64,000 bases of DNA from Trema orientale (taxonomy: Eukaryota > Streptophyta > Magnoliopsida > Rosales > Cannabaceae). The notes under the pieces were generated by a model, which searched no databases, was not told the origin of the DNA, and saw only the letters and a list, made by a program, of their open reading frames with translations. The position numbers and the translations under genes were made by a program. The stretch spans positions 799,914 to 863,913 of the forward strand of contig JXTC01000047.1 of NCBI GenBank assembly GCA_002914845.1. Reading direction: 5' to 3'. Every line of letters starts with the position of its first letter. Positions within the stretch are counted from its first letter, which is position 1. This document shows, piece by piece, positions 1-12,526 of the stretch.

Positions 1-1448
1 CAACTCTCAACATTTAGAGCAAAATATGGCAACAACTTGTCTACCTATGGACCTTACAACCATGTTCTTGGCACTTTTAGGACCCCCGTCACTTGTAGAA
101 ATTATCCTCCAAGTTTTACAATTTTTAGAATTAATTTTGAATGGTTATAAATTTTTGATATTGAGGTTATGTAAGATAGTGTAGTGAATGTATCGAGTGT
201 GCATGGACAACGGATTAGATATTGTGTTAGGCATGATTTAAGGTACCAATTAAGTATTTAATGTTCATATATAATTCTTATTATAATTATAAGTGTTTGT
301 AGTAGCTAGCAAATTATTGTTGGATTGGTTAGACGGGCGAATAGGCAAGTAATCTTTCGTCTTTATTAATGACTTTTATTTCATCAAAGTTAATTCTTAT
401 TGGTTCCTTTTGAAAAATAGATATTTATAAATCTGAAATATTTACTTCAAATAAGTTATTTTTGGATAAAATGTGCTTTGATTGAATTATATTGTATTAT
501 TTAAGAAAATATGGATCAGGCTTATGATTGTTATTGTTGTTGAATAATTTGAGAGTTTATCACTTTTTTGAAAAAATATGAAAATTTTTCTAAACCATAT
601 TGAATATGAATGTGTTAAAATGCTCTTTAGTTGACTATGTCATATGGACCTATTTCGCAGGGGTTAAATGTAGATGGTATATACTGAATGTGAATCTAGC
701 TACATGGGTTAAATATAGTAAATATGGACCTAACTATAGGTATTAAATATAATAAATGTGGAGCTATCTATATGGGTTAAATGTAATAAATGTAGACCTA
801 GCTGCATAGATTAAGTGTGTTCACAGTCATCCAAAAATGATAGAGTAGAATTTCAAAGTATTATTAGTTATTAGTTATCAAATGAGATTGAAACTTTAGG
901 TTTGAAATCTATTATTTTTGTAAATTTGTTTCTGGCTAATTTCACCTGTTATCTTGAAAGGTATTAATTTTGAAATTGAGTTGTTCAGAAAAATGTTTAT
1001 GAAAATTTTCAAATGGCATATGCTTGATCTAACTAGTAAAAATTATTATTTACTTACTAGACTGTCGAGCTCACCATTTTATTCTTTAATCTTTTTTAGA
1101 TTCTGAGAATAGTCAATAAGTGGAACTCGTATTTGGAAGTTGATCATTTGAGAACTTGAATCTACTTTTTAGAGTTATTATCTTGTTTAATTTCTATTAT
1201 TATGACGTTGGTTATTTGAAATATATTGGGTTATTGTAATAGTTTTAATTTCTTTTGTTTTTATAGGATTTAGCAAATTATTATTAATGGTTTAGATTGA
1301 TTGGTATTTTATTATGATGAGATATTTTGAGTGTTAAAGGATTTATTTGGATTTATTATAATGATTGGATTTGAAGCTTTTCGTGTCTATGAAGTTTATC
1401 CTTATCGGTATGTGGCGATTGTCATGTCCTTAATCTTGGGGCGTGACA
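1..1448 (+). mobile_element. LTR-retrotransposon remnant (probable Ty3/gypsy LTR 3' part)
   Basis: AT-rich non-coding sequence that ends at 1441-1448 in GCGTGACA, after a GATTGTCATGTCC-type stretch. Plant gypsy LTRs often end in ...GGGGCGTGACA, so this reads as the 3' end of an LTR in plus orientation. The left border is outside the window or too degraded to see, and no gag or pol frame is visible. The class assignment rests only on the terminus. Confidence 0.4.
697..812. repeat. Degenerate 34-bp tandem repeat, about 3.4 units
   Basis: Units start at about 697, 731 and 765, with a partial unit at 799. Each has the form TAGCTAYATGGGTTAAATATA followed by GTAAATATGGACC-like sequence. Units differ by several substitutions. 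The repeat lies inside the presumed LTR. Confidence 0.6.
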
Positions 1449-1512
1449 GCTACAACCTACTTTCAACACTCCAATAAAGTACTCAAGCTTAACATGTGAG
1501 CTCGATAGTTAG

Positions 1513-3012
1513 TGTTAGTTATAATTTATAAAAAATATGATAAAATCAAAGATGAGCGGAAGTATGGAAAACAAAAAAATTTCTGGATTATAGTTTTTCA
1601 TAAAACCTTTTAGAATCTTTGTTATGATCTAAATACAAACAAAGGAGATTGTACCTCAACCAATGAGTCTTTCTTTCTAAGCACCAAGCTTGAAACGATA
1701 GAGGTGTGTGGGCAATCGATCTTGATAAACGCCAAGTAAGTCTAAGAACTCCATTAGCCTCTAATGGTGGCTACAAGAATTTCTCTCTCTCACTTTTCTC
1801 TTAGTTTTTTGTTCAGCTGCTTAACTAATATTTTAGTCAAAACTGAATTCACACAGAAAAGGTAGTGGCTGTAAAGGCCCATTACCTTTTTAGCCTGTTT
1901 CTCTTTTTGTGTAATTGCCCATAAAACAGTTTGAGCCTAATTTAACTCATCTTATGTAACCCAAGATATTGGTATAGATTAGTGATCCAAATGAATCTAT
2001 TTAATTAAAGCTTCAATAGACAAAGGCTCAGTTCTAATTAACTCTTAATATAAGTAGGCTTCTACTATTAGTTATAGATTTATTTCACTAAAGGTCTAAA
2101 CTATACTCTTGAATTAAATAAATATCACAAGACACTTTATAATTAAAATTATGTCCATTAGATGATTAACATTTGCCTGTGAATCCCTATATGAATACCA
2201 ATAGTTGGAACTAGGTAAAATTATCATTCTGCTCTTCCAATTATATCTTTCACTTCCTTGATACAAGACTATATCTAATGGATGATCAGACTTACAGAAA
2301 GTCTTCAATTAATAAAATAACTAATTTATTAATTATTTAGCTAATGTTTAAATCATCCACACACCTATAACTCCTCAAGACAGTATTCACTTAGTATTCA
2401 CTTCTCTATATAATAGAGTTGTGGATTACATATCTACAAGCATATATTCTCAATGCCCATAATAATGTATTTCTAAAATGTGAAGGCCGAGATCGTTAAT
2501 TTCTTGATCTGTATATTTTAATATCTCAAATAATACAAGTTGTAAACTCGAGTTCATCACTTTTTTAAGATTAAAAAAGGCATGCGTTAATTATCAAGTT
2601 TGTGAGAATATGTTATTGTCAACAATACTTATTATAAGAACATATTTCATATGGTTTTTGTTCAATATTTACGCACTAAAAGTTTTTGCACATGATCATA
2701 CCCATAGAGATTAAGACACATTATAAATGCACAAAGTCTTGCAACATGATCCAAGAAAAGTGTTTGGCTTTTTTTATTAATTGTGAACAATCTTATTTGA
2801 TTTAACTAGAGATTGTATATCTTAACTTTAATAAATAACTTTATTAAAATATTTCTCTAGTGAATAAATTATAGAATCTTTTGACATTTACTATTGTACC
2901 AATGATCAAAACATTATTACAAATACTATGCATGAATATCACTTTATTAAATATCCAAAATATTCAATAAATATCCATAAATAATAAATATTTTTAGGGC
3001 ATAATCCTAACA
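1513..3012 (-). mobile_element. Solo LTR of a Ty1/copia-like retrotransposon
   Basis: Read on the minus strand the element starts at 3012 with TGTTAGGATTATGCCCTAAA, a common start of plant copia LTRs, and ends at 1513 with CTAACA. This gives a TG...CA LTR of 1,500 bp with short inverted ends (TGTTAG/CTAACA). The flanks are GTTAG (1508-1512) and GTTAA (3013-3017), a 5-bp target duplication with one mismatch. No internal gag-pol region or second LTR adjoins it, which fits unequal recombination to a solo LTR. The ORF at 2114-2308 lies inside it and is not a gene. Confidence 0.7.
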
Positions 3013-3017
3013 GTTAA

Positions 3018-4778
3018 TACATATAAGGTAAGAGATGAGTGCATATGAGCTCGTTAATTCTGAGCTTGACAACTTAGACTATCACATGAGTTCATAGGAC
3101 TCACCTTTGAGCTAAACACCTCACACCAAATAAGAATCAACTTAGTACAATCTAACCTACATAAATTGATCCAATCTAATCTATTAAGTACAGATTCTAC
3201 ACATGTACAAATTGGATTTGATCGAAATTCTAAAATATGCACTTTTACTGATTGGATACACATTTCAACTTGAAAGTATCCAATCCAATCAAATTCGCAT
3301 TTGATTTATATATAGATAATCCGTAACGTATAGTTATATTTATTAAACTTTTATTTTTATAATTTATAAATGATGTTATTATACATTTTTTACATTTATA
3401 GTTATAGGTTGGTTATAGGTTGGTTACTTTGTTTAATCTTACATTAAAAGTGTTGTACTTGTATCTTAAGAAAAATATTGATAAAATGATAATTAGCAAG
3501 CCAAACTTGAAAAAAAAATAGCAACATTGTGCTACACATGAATAATAATAAAAAAATAGCATAAAGCCTAATAATATGAGCTTATTAAACTTGCCTAAAT
3601 AGCCCATAGAAAAATAACTATAACTGATTTAATTCACACATTTGCGGATTAGATTGAATCAGTTGATTTTTTTTATTTTTTATTTTTGAATTGAACTAGA
3701 CACATTTTCTGAAATGACTTATGTACAAATCATATAGAATATCAAAAATATTGCGATATCGATTCGTTGAATACTCTTAAAATGAACTCGTAGTCATAGA
3801 TGAGACCCATGAGATTAATACCTTTAAGCTCAATATCTAATATCTATACCTTATTAACTCAATACTTGATATGATCTTATCGACCAACCAATTAAAAATA
3901 TCAAGTTTTGGGCACAACTCATGAGTTCCATCGTTCACTCTCATATTAAGCTTAGACATACGTATGTCCAACTTGAACATTCGCCAAACAGAGTAGAGGC
4001 TTCACAAAGTTTGTAACTTCCACGTCCAACAATTACGTATCCATGAGAATTATGTCGAATACTTTAATCACCAAGCATTGATAAGTCTCTTAAGCTTGCA
4101 AATATTCTTTCAATTTCATTTTACGACTCTTATGTAAGCACCAAGGTGCTTTGGTTGATACCACACTGATATCACAAGCTCTTATTGCTCTTGCAGGCAT
4201 TAAGAGCAACAAGAGTTCGTCATCTTCGACTAAGAAATGAAGTTGACGAAAATTAATGTAAATGTTGATGTTGTTATCGAAAGAAGCCTAGCTAAGAAGA
4301 AGCAATTGTGGTAGGAAGATGATATACAAGTTCGTTTTTAACAACTTCCCGATAAAATTTAAACTACTAAGAAATCTCAATTTTACAGAGTTAACAACAC
4401 TTGAAAGTTGAAAGTTGAGCTATAGATATTAGCGTTTTATGTCAAACCAAATAATTAAAAAAAAAAAAAAGGAAAACAAAAAACAAAAAAAAAAAAAAGA
4501 GGAAATGTCATGACCATGTAATTGTTTCCAAATAGAGGCCCCTTTTGTATAAGGCGACATATCTTAACTAGGATAAAGCCACCTGCCCTTTTTCGTCTTC
4601 TCTTCGTGTAATCGCTCTCACTACTCTGCGAATTCAGAATTCAATTTTATTTATTTTACAAAAAAAAGAAAAAAAAAAAAGTAAAGAAAAAAATCAGAAG
4701 CGAAAGCAAGCAAGAGCAAAAAAACTCAACTCAACTCGGACATCTCCCTTGTCTTGATTTCAATCCCTTCTTTCTTGC
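3018..4778. other. Intergenic and bHLH promoter region; no gene seen
   Basis: AT-rich DNA with no coding signature. A short direct repeat (GGTTGGTTATAGGTTGG-like) lies near 3408-3424 and A-rich tracts near 4450-4500 and 4660-4690. A TATA-like TGTATAAGG at about 4546 could serve the bHLH gene, giving a transcript start near 4575. Confidence 0.5.
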
Positions 4779-4874
4779 ATGTCGTAGATGCTCTTACAAA
4801 CCCCTAACTCGCCGACCCAACTCAGCTCGACTCGACTCGGCTTCTTCACTCCCCATGGCCAACAACCCCTCTGA
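4779..4874 (+). promoter_or_regulatory. Two upstream ORFs on the bHLH leader, one overlapping the main start
   Basis: uORF1 is a minimal ATG-TCG-TAG at 4779-4787. uORF2 starts one base later at 4788, runs 28 codons and stops at 4874, inside the main coding region (main ATG 4855) in another frame. If the transcript starts near the TATA-like site at ~4546, ribosomes would meet both before the main start. An overlapping out-of-frame uORF usually lowers main-frame translation. That they are in the mature mRNA is inference. Confidence 0.55.
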
Positions 4875-7800
4875 AGCTCCCGCCGACGATTTCCTCGAGC
4901 AAATTCTCGGCTTCTCCACTTTCGCTTCCGCCGATAGCAACTTATCGGGAACCGACGGAGGCCTCGCCGGGCCACATGGGGGTCCGATGATGCTCCAGCT
5001 CAGCTCCGGCGACGGCTCCGGCCATATACCCGCTGTTGGCGGCGGCGGTGGCGGTGGGTTTCATGGATCGGTTTTCCCTCTGGGGTTGAGCTTGGAGCAG
5101 GGGAAAGCAGGGTTCTTGAAACCCGAGGAGGCATCTGGGAGTGGGAAGCGGTTTCGTGATGACGTCGTTGATGGTAGAGCTTCGACTCTGAAAAATGTAA
5201 GAATGGAGTTATTGCTTATTGCATTTTTTTCAATTTTTTTTTTTTAAAAAAAAAAAGCTTGAAGTGATTGAATTAGGGAGAGAATGAAGCCGTACTGTTT
5301 TTGAATCAGGGAAGTTTTATTGGAATTAAGCTGAATTGTACCCTCAAGTTTGAGTATTGGAGCTACTTGGGATTAGCTTGTTTCGGCTTAATTCTCTGGT
5401 TTTGACCAAAATTTTATTGTTTGAAAGCTAAAACACAAGAGGGCACGTCTTGTTTGCTTGAGAGAACTAGTATACAGTATTCTTTTAACTGTGAAAAAGG
5501 GCATTCTGGAAAGGGTTTGGGAAGAGGGGGGCAAGCAAATTAAAGCATGTAAAAAGTCATGGTTGTGCTTGTGCATAAGAATTTGATATGGAGCAAAGTT
5601 CGAATGCTTTATACATGGCTTTCTCGGCATAGGTAGTAATGAATATATGTGAGAGAATCCATATGATTTTTCGGATTTTAACTGCAGAAATTAATCTCAG
5701 ATTCGTGGGATAGTCCAATGTGAAGAAATAGGGTTTATGGTTCTTTTCAACTCCTCTTTTTTTTTTTTTTTTTTTCCGTTTCCAATGGATAGTAGGTTTT
5801 CGATAATAAGAATTATTTTGAGGGTTACCTTACTGATGTTCCTTTAATCCTCGGCACCAGCAAATATATTTCCACTATGTAGTGGAGCCATGGAAGTAGC
5901 AACCAAAAATGAATTTACCGCGTTCTTTCTGAAATGGAGTTTGATTATTAAGTTTCTTTGACTACTCTTCGACACATATAAGCGTTATGACTCTCGAGCT
6001 GATACGGTATTCACAAAATTTTAAAGTAGATATTAAATATTCCTATTTCAGTGTCAACAACCTATTGAAACTTAGCAGATGGGTAAAAATTAAACTAACA
6101 TACTTTAAAGAAACTAGCCTGTCTTCCTCAAGCAGTTGTTCTGTGTGATGAAATTGCTTGGCTTTTGCAGGTTTTTCATGGCCAGCCAATTCCTGCTACT
6201 GTAGCTACTGCACCTCATCCACCAGCAATGCGACCAAGGGTGCGGGCCAGACGAGGACAGGCTACAGATCCGCACAGCATTGCTGAGCGGGTAAGAGTGA
6301 TATAAGATAACAGCTCATGGATAAGTTAGGGATACAGAGTCCCGGCTGTGACTTGATATTATTTACTTTTTATATTTTGTTCATTATTTTTCTCTCTTAT
6401 ATTATCAAATAATCATTCTTGATTTTCTCTCTTTTCTTTTTTTTCCCCTTTTGGGTGCAGTTGCGCCGAGAAAGAATAGCAGAACGAATCAGGGCATTAC
6501 AGGAGCTGGTTCCTAGCGTTAACAAGGCAAGTATTTGCTTTTCATGTAATTATCTGATATTGGTGGTTACATAATGGGTTTGTTCTCATCCTAAGGAGTT
6601 ATAATAAAGCTGTCTCTTTTTTAACCATGAACATCATAGCTTACTCCCTTAAGCTGAAATAAATTGGGAGGGAAGGTGCCTGTGGTCTTTTCTGAGAAAT
6701 TTTTGCATGCATGTGGTCTATGGACAAAAATAAAATTCATAACACTTGGAACAATATCATTTTTGTGTGTGTTGTATGTCCATATTGGGTCAAGCTTGTT
6801 GGTGCAATGTATCCTTTTGGAAACATGGTTGAAACTCGAGTGATTTGTAGAAGCTCTTATGTAATGTATGGAGATGGTTTGGAGAAGCCAACTGTAGTAA
6901 TGTTTTAACCATCATCATTTCCGTGCTTCCATTGCTTATAATCATCTTGTTTATGCAGACAGATAGAGCTGCCATGCTTGATGAAATCGTGGATTATGTC
7001 AAGTTCCTAAGGCTTCAGGTGAAGGTGAATAACTTTTCCGATTCTGTACAGGTTATGTAGTTGAGCTCATAGGCTTCGTGAAACCTTAATATACTGTTTC
7101 CAAGAACCAAGAATGTTAGCTCTTTAATCGTTAGTTACTTTCTAGAAATATTAAGCTTCAGATGTCGGAATAGAGTCCTGCCCTCTCAATTACCATTTGG
7201 AACTTTGTTTGTCCACTCCCTTCATTTTTGTAGCTGCCTATAATCAGTGCTATCGGAATAGAGTCCTGCCCTCTCAATTACTTATTGAGTATATTCTTCT
7301 GACGTTGTAGCTGCCTAGCCAGTGCTATCTGTTCCCAAAATCCCTATTCCGCTTTATCTAAACATCTTCTGTTAACTTCATTTGCAATAAAATACACTAG
7401 ATCAGGAACATGATGATCATCATCGTGGTTAATACCGCCTCACTTCAGTTATGTTTGTATGACACCATAGTGGGTAGATTTTTTTTTTTAATTATAATAA
7501 AATCTAGAGGCTTTGAAGAGCGTTTGGTCAAACAAATGAGAAATGGCTGTGCTGATTTGTGAGAAAGGTAGGGCAGGATAGCGATGGGGCTTAGTTTCAA
7601 TTCCGACAATCATTTTAGAAAAAGAAAGGTGTTCAGTTCTTTTTTGAATATTTTACTCTTCTACTTTACAGGTTTTGAGCATGAGTAGATTGGGCGGAGC
7701 TGGTGCAGTGGCACCACTTGTAACGGATATTCCACTATCGTCAGTTGAGGTATTAAATATAAAATTTATGAAGTTGCTGTAAGTTTTATTTCATTCCCTA

Positions 7801-8065
7801 GCCCATTCAAAAACTCTCTCCCCCCTTCTCGCTACAGGAAGAAGGTAGTGAAGGTGGTAGAAATCAACCAGCATGGGAGAAGTGGTCTAACGACGGTACT
7901 GAACGACAAGTCGCTAAGCTAATGGAAGAAAATGTTGGGTCGGCAATGCAGTTCCTTCAATCAAAGGCTCTTTGCATCATGCCCATCTCACTAGCCTCAG
8001 CGATCTACCATTCCCAACCACCAGACACCTCTAGTGTTAAGCCTGAAGCAAATCCCCCTTCATAG
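4855..8065 (+). CDS. UNE12-like: bHLH transcription factor, UNE12/bHLH7 (LRL) group
   Basis: Six coding exons: 4855-5196, 6171-6290, 6461-6526, 6959-7024, 7672-7749 and 7838-8065, giving 299 aa. The N-terminus [19 protein letters not shown] is the hallmark of the UNE12/bHLH7 branch of the LRL group. The bHLH spans about residues 147-198, with basic-region His149, Glu153 and Arg157, the E-box/G-box contact set. The stretch after helix 2 ([18 protein letters not shown]) is also typical. A Gly run sits at about residues 62-68. The protein is expected to be nuclear and to dimerise on G-box-like DNA; Arabidopsis relatives act in fertilisation, root hairs and stress responses. Intron 3 begins with GC (6527-6528, GCAAGT), because the nearby GT would give a stop. 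Start chosen by family match. Identity is strong; UNE12 versus bHLH7 is not resolved. Confidence 0.93.
7165..7338 (+). repeat. 88-bp tandem duplication in bHLH intron 4
   Basis: TCGGAATAGAGTCCTGCCCT occurs at 7165 and again at 7253, each followed by CTCAATTAC and later by GTAGCTGCCTA and CAGTGCTATC. The two copies have diverged moderately. It lies within the intron between coding exons 4 and 5. Confidence 0.75.
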
Positions 8066-8565
8066 ACCTCTGAAAAGGGTATATGACTTCCCTAAGTCCC
8101 AAGGGAAAAGAAAAAGAGGGAAAAAAGAAAAAAAGAAAAAAAATGAGTAGATGCTCCTGGGTCCCACGGCTTATTTGTCCTGTTCTAACCCCCATATTTA
8201 GTTGCTTCAAAATGCAATCAATGTCAGATGCCATAGTTCTTGCTTTTCCCTTACTTTCAACCTCTTTATTCAAAAGAGGGTTCGATGTCAATGCCCTAAA
8301 AAATGCAAGCAGGCCCTTCCTGCCTTGCCAAGTCCAAGTAAAGGAGAAGAATTGTCAAAGCTCACTTGATATGCTCTTCTTTTTTGTATCCAATGGTGGG
8401 GATAGTGGGAAATGATGGAAGCACTTTGTTAGTGGGGCTCTCATTTTTGGTGTAGTGGGTCGTGGGACCTCTTAAAAGCGATAGAGGAGTATATATGTCA
8501 TATGTATTCATATATATATATATATATCTTTTTTTTTTTTTTTCAATAAAGTGATGTATCTTAGA
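8066..8565 (+). terminator. bHLH 3' UTR and polyadenylation signal
   Basis: About 480 bases after the stop codon a canonical AATAAA lies at 8545-8550, preceded by a T-rich run and followed by GTGATGTATC. It is a likely 3' end for the bHLH transcript. The ORFs that cover 8083-8415 (+) and 8037-8291 (-) are UTR shadows. Confidence 0.55.
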
Positions 8566-10184
8566 CGAATGTAATGCCAAGGTGAAATGGATAATGGTTG
8601 CTAGTTTGAAATGTTGGGTGTATCAAGTCCAGCTGAAAATCGGTAGTGCTGCCTTTTGGTTTAGGGGGTCCATTTGCCTGTGTTTAGACTTCTTTTTATT
8701 AATTCTTCTCAACAATTATTGGTGGATATTAATGGGCGAGGCCGATCCCGGAAGGGTACTATTTTGCAGGCTACTTGAGCCCAAAGTCTTTTGAAAAACT
8801 AAATTCATGCCTGCTTAACAATGCAATATTGCTGTATAACGTGTATCATCAGTTCAACTTCTCCTTGGGTGTAAGTTGGCTGTCAATTTTGAACACGATA
8901 TGATAACATGTTTTGAAATTTATACATTTAGTTGACACAAAATTAAAACGATTTTAGCAAGATATATTATAAATTATTAAAACTTCAAAGAAAATATTTT
9001 TAATGAATTTTGTGTAAATAAGATGAAAAATAATAAGCTAATGAGCTAATTTATTTTAATAAAGTAAAATTAAAGTGAATTAATAAAGTAAATGAATACT
9101 TATAAAAGCGCTCTCTTCTTCTTTGTAGCCTCCGCAGTTCTGCTTCCTCTTCCCGTCTTTTAGCAGGTGTCTCCCCTATAGCGGTATGAGTTTTTTCACT
9201 TCCTCTTTACTTTTCTTTCCTTTTATTTTCATTTTAATAAGTCCTTCGCATATGTGAAGGTTTTGTACCATAGATCTAGATGTTTCATCCTACCTGATTC
9301 TAGATCTGTGTGAGTTTTGTTGTATTTTACGTTTTTTTTTTTGGTATTTTGTTGGTATTCTTTCATATTTAAAGCTTTTGAGAGCTGGATTTGAAAGATC
9401 TTACCATATGGCATCTATTAAAGAATACCTTCAAGGATCTGCTGTGCATTTACTGATGTATGTCTTTAAGAATTTACTGCGGCGTTTACTGATTGACGCC
9501 TTCAAAGAGTGAATTGGTAGCTATAAAGACTGGCTTAGAGCTTGTTGTCTCTAGAGGTGATGGAATTTGTTGGTATATTTTTTGCTGAACTTATTCATAC
9601 ACCTCAGTGGACTTACTCCCACACATATTAATTGTGGAAAATTGATGTAATTATTTTTCTCTTGGGTATGGTGCACTTTTTCACCCTTTGTTTATTGCTT
9701 GTATTTGATAGTTCCGTTAATTAATCAACATTTAATATATCCCATGAGCAATTTCATTTTAATAATAATAATAATAATAATTATTATTATTATTATTATT
9801 ATCATCATTATATTTAGAAGTGTTGTCACATCAATTTTAATGACTTTTTTTATTAAACAGATAATTCGTGATAACATAAAATTCGCACGATATAAATGGT
9901 CAATACGAAATAACACAAATTAACAATACGTAATTAGGTAATAAAATGTTTATTAAAAGTACAAGATACACCAGAAATTCGTCTTGCCACAACAGCTGCT
10001 GTAGAATAAGTCTCAAAAATCTTTAAAGCGAATTCTTCTCCAAGTTTGTGGGCTTTTGACAGCAGCTAAAGAAACTCTTTTCATATTTTTCCTCTTTTTT
10101 TTTTTAAAAAAAAAAACAAATCTTTTTAATTATTGTACTATCCGAACCCCTCAACTAAGTAATCACGTATATCTCAGTGTGCTC
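8566..10184. other. Intergenic; palindromic (AAT)n/(ATT)n microsatellite
   Basis: No gene is visible. Around 9758-9805 an (AAT)7-8 run passes directly into an (ATT)8-9 run, a near-perfect self-complementary microsatellite. It produces the poly-Ile ORFs on both strands, which are not genes. Confidence 0.6.
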
Positions 10185-10203
10185 AAGTTCTTGCAGTATA
10201 GAC

Positions 10204-10385
10204 TCTGGTTTACCAAAAGTCAACTGGGGTTAGCTCAGTTGGTCCAAGGTTTGAGGGTTGTGTGTGTGTGTTTGGGGGGGTCAGGGGTTCAAACCTTGGT
10301 AGTGTGTGTGTGTGTCATTTTTCTTTAATTTGTAGTAAGTGGTGGTCATTAGTTAAGCCCCACTTTTTTTTTAAAAAAAAAAAAA
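10204..10385 (+). mobile_element. tRNA-derived SINE with 19-bp target-site duplication
   Basis: Pol III promoter boxes are visible: A box TAGCTCAGTTGG at 10231-10242 and B box GGTTCAAACC at 10286-10295. A GT-rich stretch separates them. The 3' unique part (GTAAGTGGTGGTCATTAG) ends in a T/A-rich tail. AAGTTCTTGCAGTATAGAC is present at 10185-10203 and again at 10386-10404, a perfect 19-bp duplication that marks a target-primed insertion. A second copy of the same family lies on the minus strand near 23262-23460. It is not a functional tRNA, since the acceptor stem and anticodon arm do not fold. Confidence 0.88.
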
Positions 10386-10404
10386 AAGTTCTTGCAGTAT
10401 AGAC

Positions 10405-12526
10405 AAAAACCAAGAGAAATTATCTCAAAATTTATTCATGCGATTTACCCCTACAATTATAGGCAAAAACCAAAAAATAAAAAACAAAAATAAATAATAA
10501 ATAAATAAAAATCTCATTCTTGACTGAATCTTAAGAGAAAACGAAATCCTTGAACTATAACTTTTATAGCACTATGCACTCTGCAATCGTGATCATTAAT
10601 CTTGCGGTTACAAAAAATACCCTATCGTGGGGACAAAGGTGGAGGTCTTACCGTAGTCCCCTCCTAATATTCAAGCATATTACAGCTTGTCAAATATAAT
10701 CGAGTGTTAAAACAAATTTAATGGGAAACCTCTTAACATTCCGAACTTTTGTTACTCACAACATAGGTGTACAATTTTGCATATGTGATGGTTGAGGAGC
10801 TAGTGTAACACTCGTCGTATTTCAAAGTATACACGAAAGAAAACGATACTAGCTAACAAGCTGTTTAACTAAGCTCCAAAGCAAAGTTTGCAATTAAATC
10901 TCTGTTTAACTATGAATATCAAAATATGCCAAGTATTACACAAGTGCATAACAATAAATGTTCGATAATCCATTACTAGTTAATCCAGGTCCGAATTCCT
11001 CTTCATCTTCCATAAGACTTATTTATGAGAGAGTTAATACATGCTTCTCATATAACTTCTAACATAGCCCTCGTTGGTCACCTAGTTAAAACATGTGATT
11101 TTTTTATTTTTTTTTTCATTAGCAACTATAAATGACTCCACATCTCAAAAACCACCAGAATTTATTAACATCAATAATAATTCTTTCTCGGCTCATACTT
11201 CCTAATTTCCTAAGGTTGACAATTTTAAGACTATTCATTTTTTTTAATAATTAATAATCATAATAAAATGACTACTGGTCATAATGAAATAACCAATCCT
11301 AAAAATGTCATTCGGCCCAAAACACTACTAGTCCTGTCCATTGGCATATGGACGAATCTAGGAGATTTTTTTTTTTTTTGTCCAAATGACCTTTTTATGA
11401 TCATTTTTAAAAATTTGAGTCATAAAAATTCGTGACTAGTCATTCAGAGGTCACAAAAGGCCATAATTTTTTATGACTAGTCGCTAAAATATCATTTCAA
11501 AAAATAGTCCCAAAAAAATGTAAATTTTTGCCCAAAGTACTCCTACCTATGTCCAAAGGCCTTGTCGATTTCCCCACATTTTACCAAGAGCTTCCCAGGG
11601 CCAAATTTCAGGTTCAAGTTTAAGAAATGGTTTTTTTTCGAATACTATTAAAAAATGGTCAAATTTATCAAAACATTATGCAAAAGGCCGAGTTAGTTAA
11701 AAAAAAAAAAAGGCAAAAATATACCTATATATATAGAGATAATATAAAAAGATAATTTAAAAAACCCACCACTTTTAGGTTTTTATCCAAAAAAAAAACC
11801 ATACATTTTCATCAATATCAAATAAAATCTTTTATTTGTGTTTTCTGTCAAATTTCGCCTGATCCACATATAAGATCAAAATTTGAGTTAAAATTGTTGA
11901 AAGCGAATATTTTTAACTTTTGAAATCAAATAACAGAATTCGAAAAAAATTTTTTTTGTTGTGTTTGAAAGCTGTCACTGGTGAATTTCTAAGAGATTAC
12001 AGATCATTTTTCAGTCTAGATTGGTTACCTTATGGCTATTTCTGTAGATGCCAATAGATAATTTTAAAGAATAAAAATATTTTCGCAATAATTTTAAACT
12101 CCAATTTTGATTGTATATGTGAATTCAGTAAGATTTAATAGAAAAATACAAATAGAAGGTTTTACTTGATATTAGTAAAAAAACGTGAGTTTATTTTTTA
12201 TAAAAGGCTAAAAGTTTTTAATATTGTCCATGTATTACCATAATCCAGTAGGTATTTTTTTTACCTATATATAGGTATTTTTTTCAACCGTAGAATCATA
12301 TTTTATCTAATAGCTATTATAATTTGAGTAGTTGGAAAAAAAATTAATACAAATAAATACACATAATTTAATATATATTTTTTCTCTACCTTTTACCATG
12401 AAAAGATGTGCGTGATGGATTTTAATTAGACAAAATAATACTTATAGATAGGTAAAAAAAAAAAATGTTAGATTGGTATCCATATATATATATTAGTTTA
12501 TCAGTTGGGATCTTATAGTAAAATAA
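10405..12526. other. Intergenic; no gene seen
   Basis: AT-rich sequence without coding signal. TGACTAGTC-type motifs recur between about 11320 and 11490 (CACTACTAGTCCTG, CGTGACTAGTCATTC, ATGACTAGTCGCTAAAA), suggesting a decayed transposon end whose borders I could not define. Confidence 0.4.

Noticed and set aside
4130-4200. Retrotransposon primer-binding site (GATACCACACTGATATCAC)
   Set aside because: The match to the initiator tRNA-Met complement is poor, and no LTR adjoins it.
9699-9923. Poly-isoleucine ORFs on both strands
   Set aside because: They are translations of the (AAT)n/(ATT)n microsatellite, not genes.
10226-10300. Possible tRNA gene
   Set aside because: The A and B boxes are present, but no acceptor or anticodon stem can be formed. 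A poly-A/T tail and a 19-bp target duplication mark it as a SINE.
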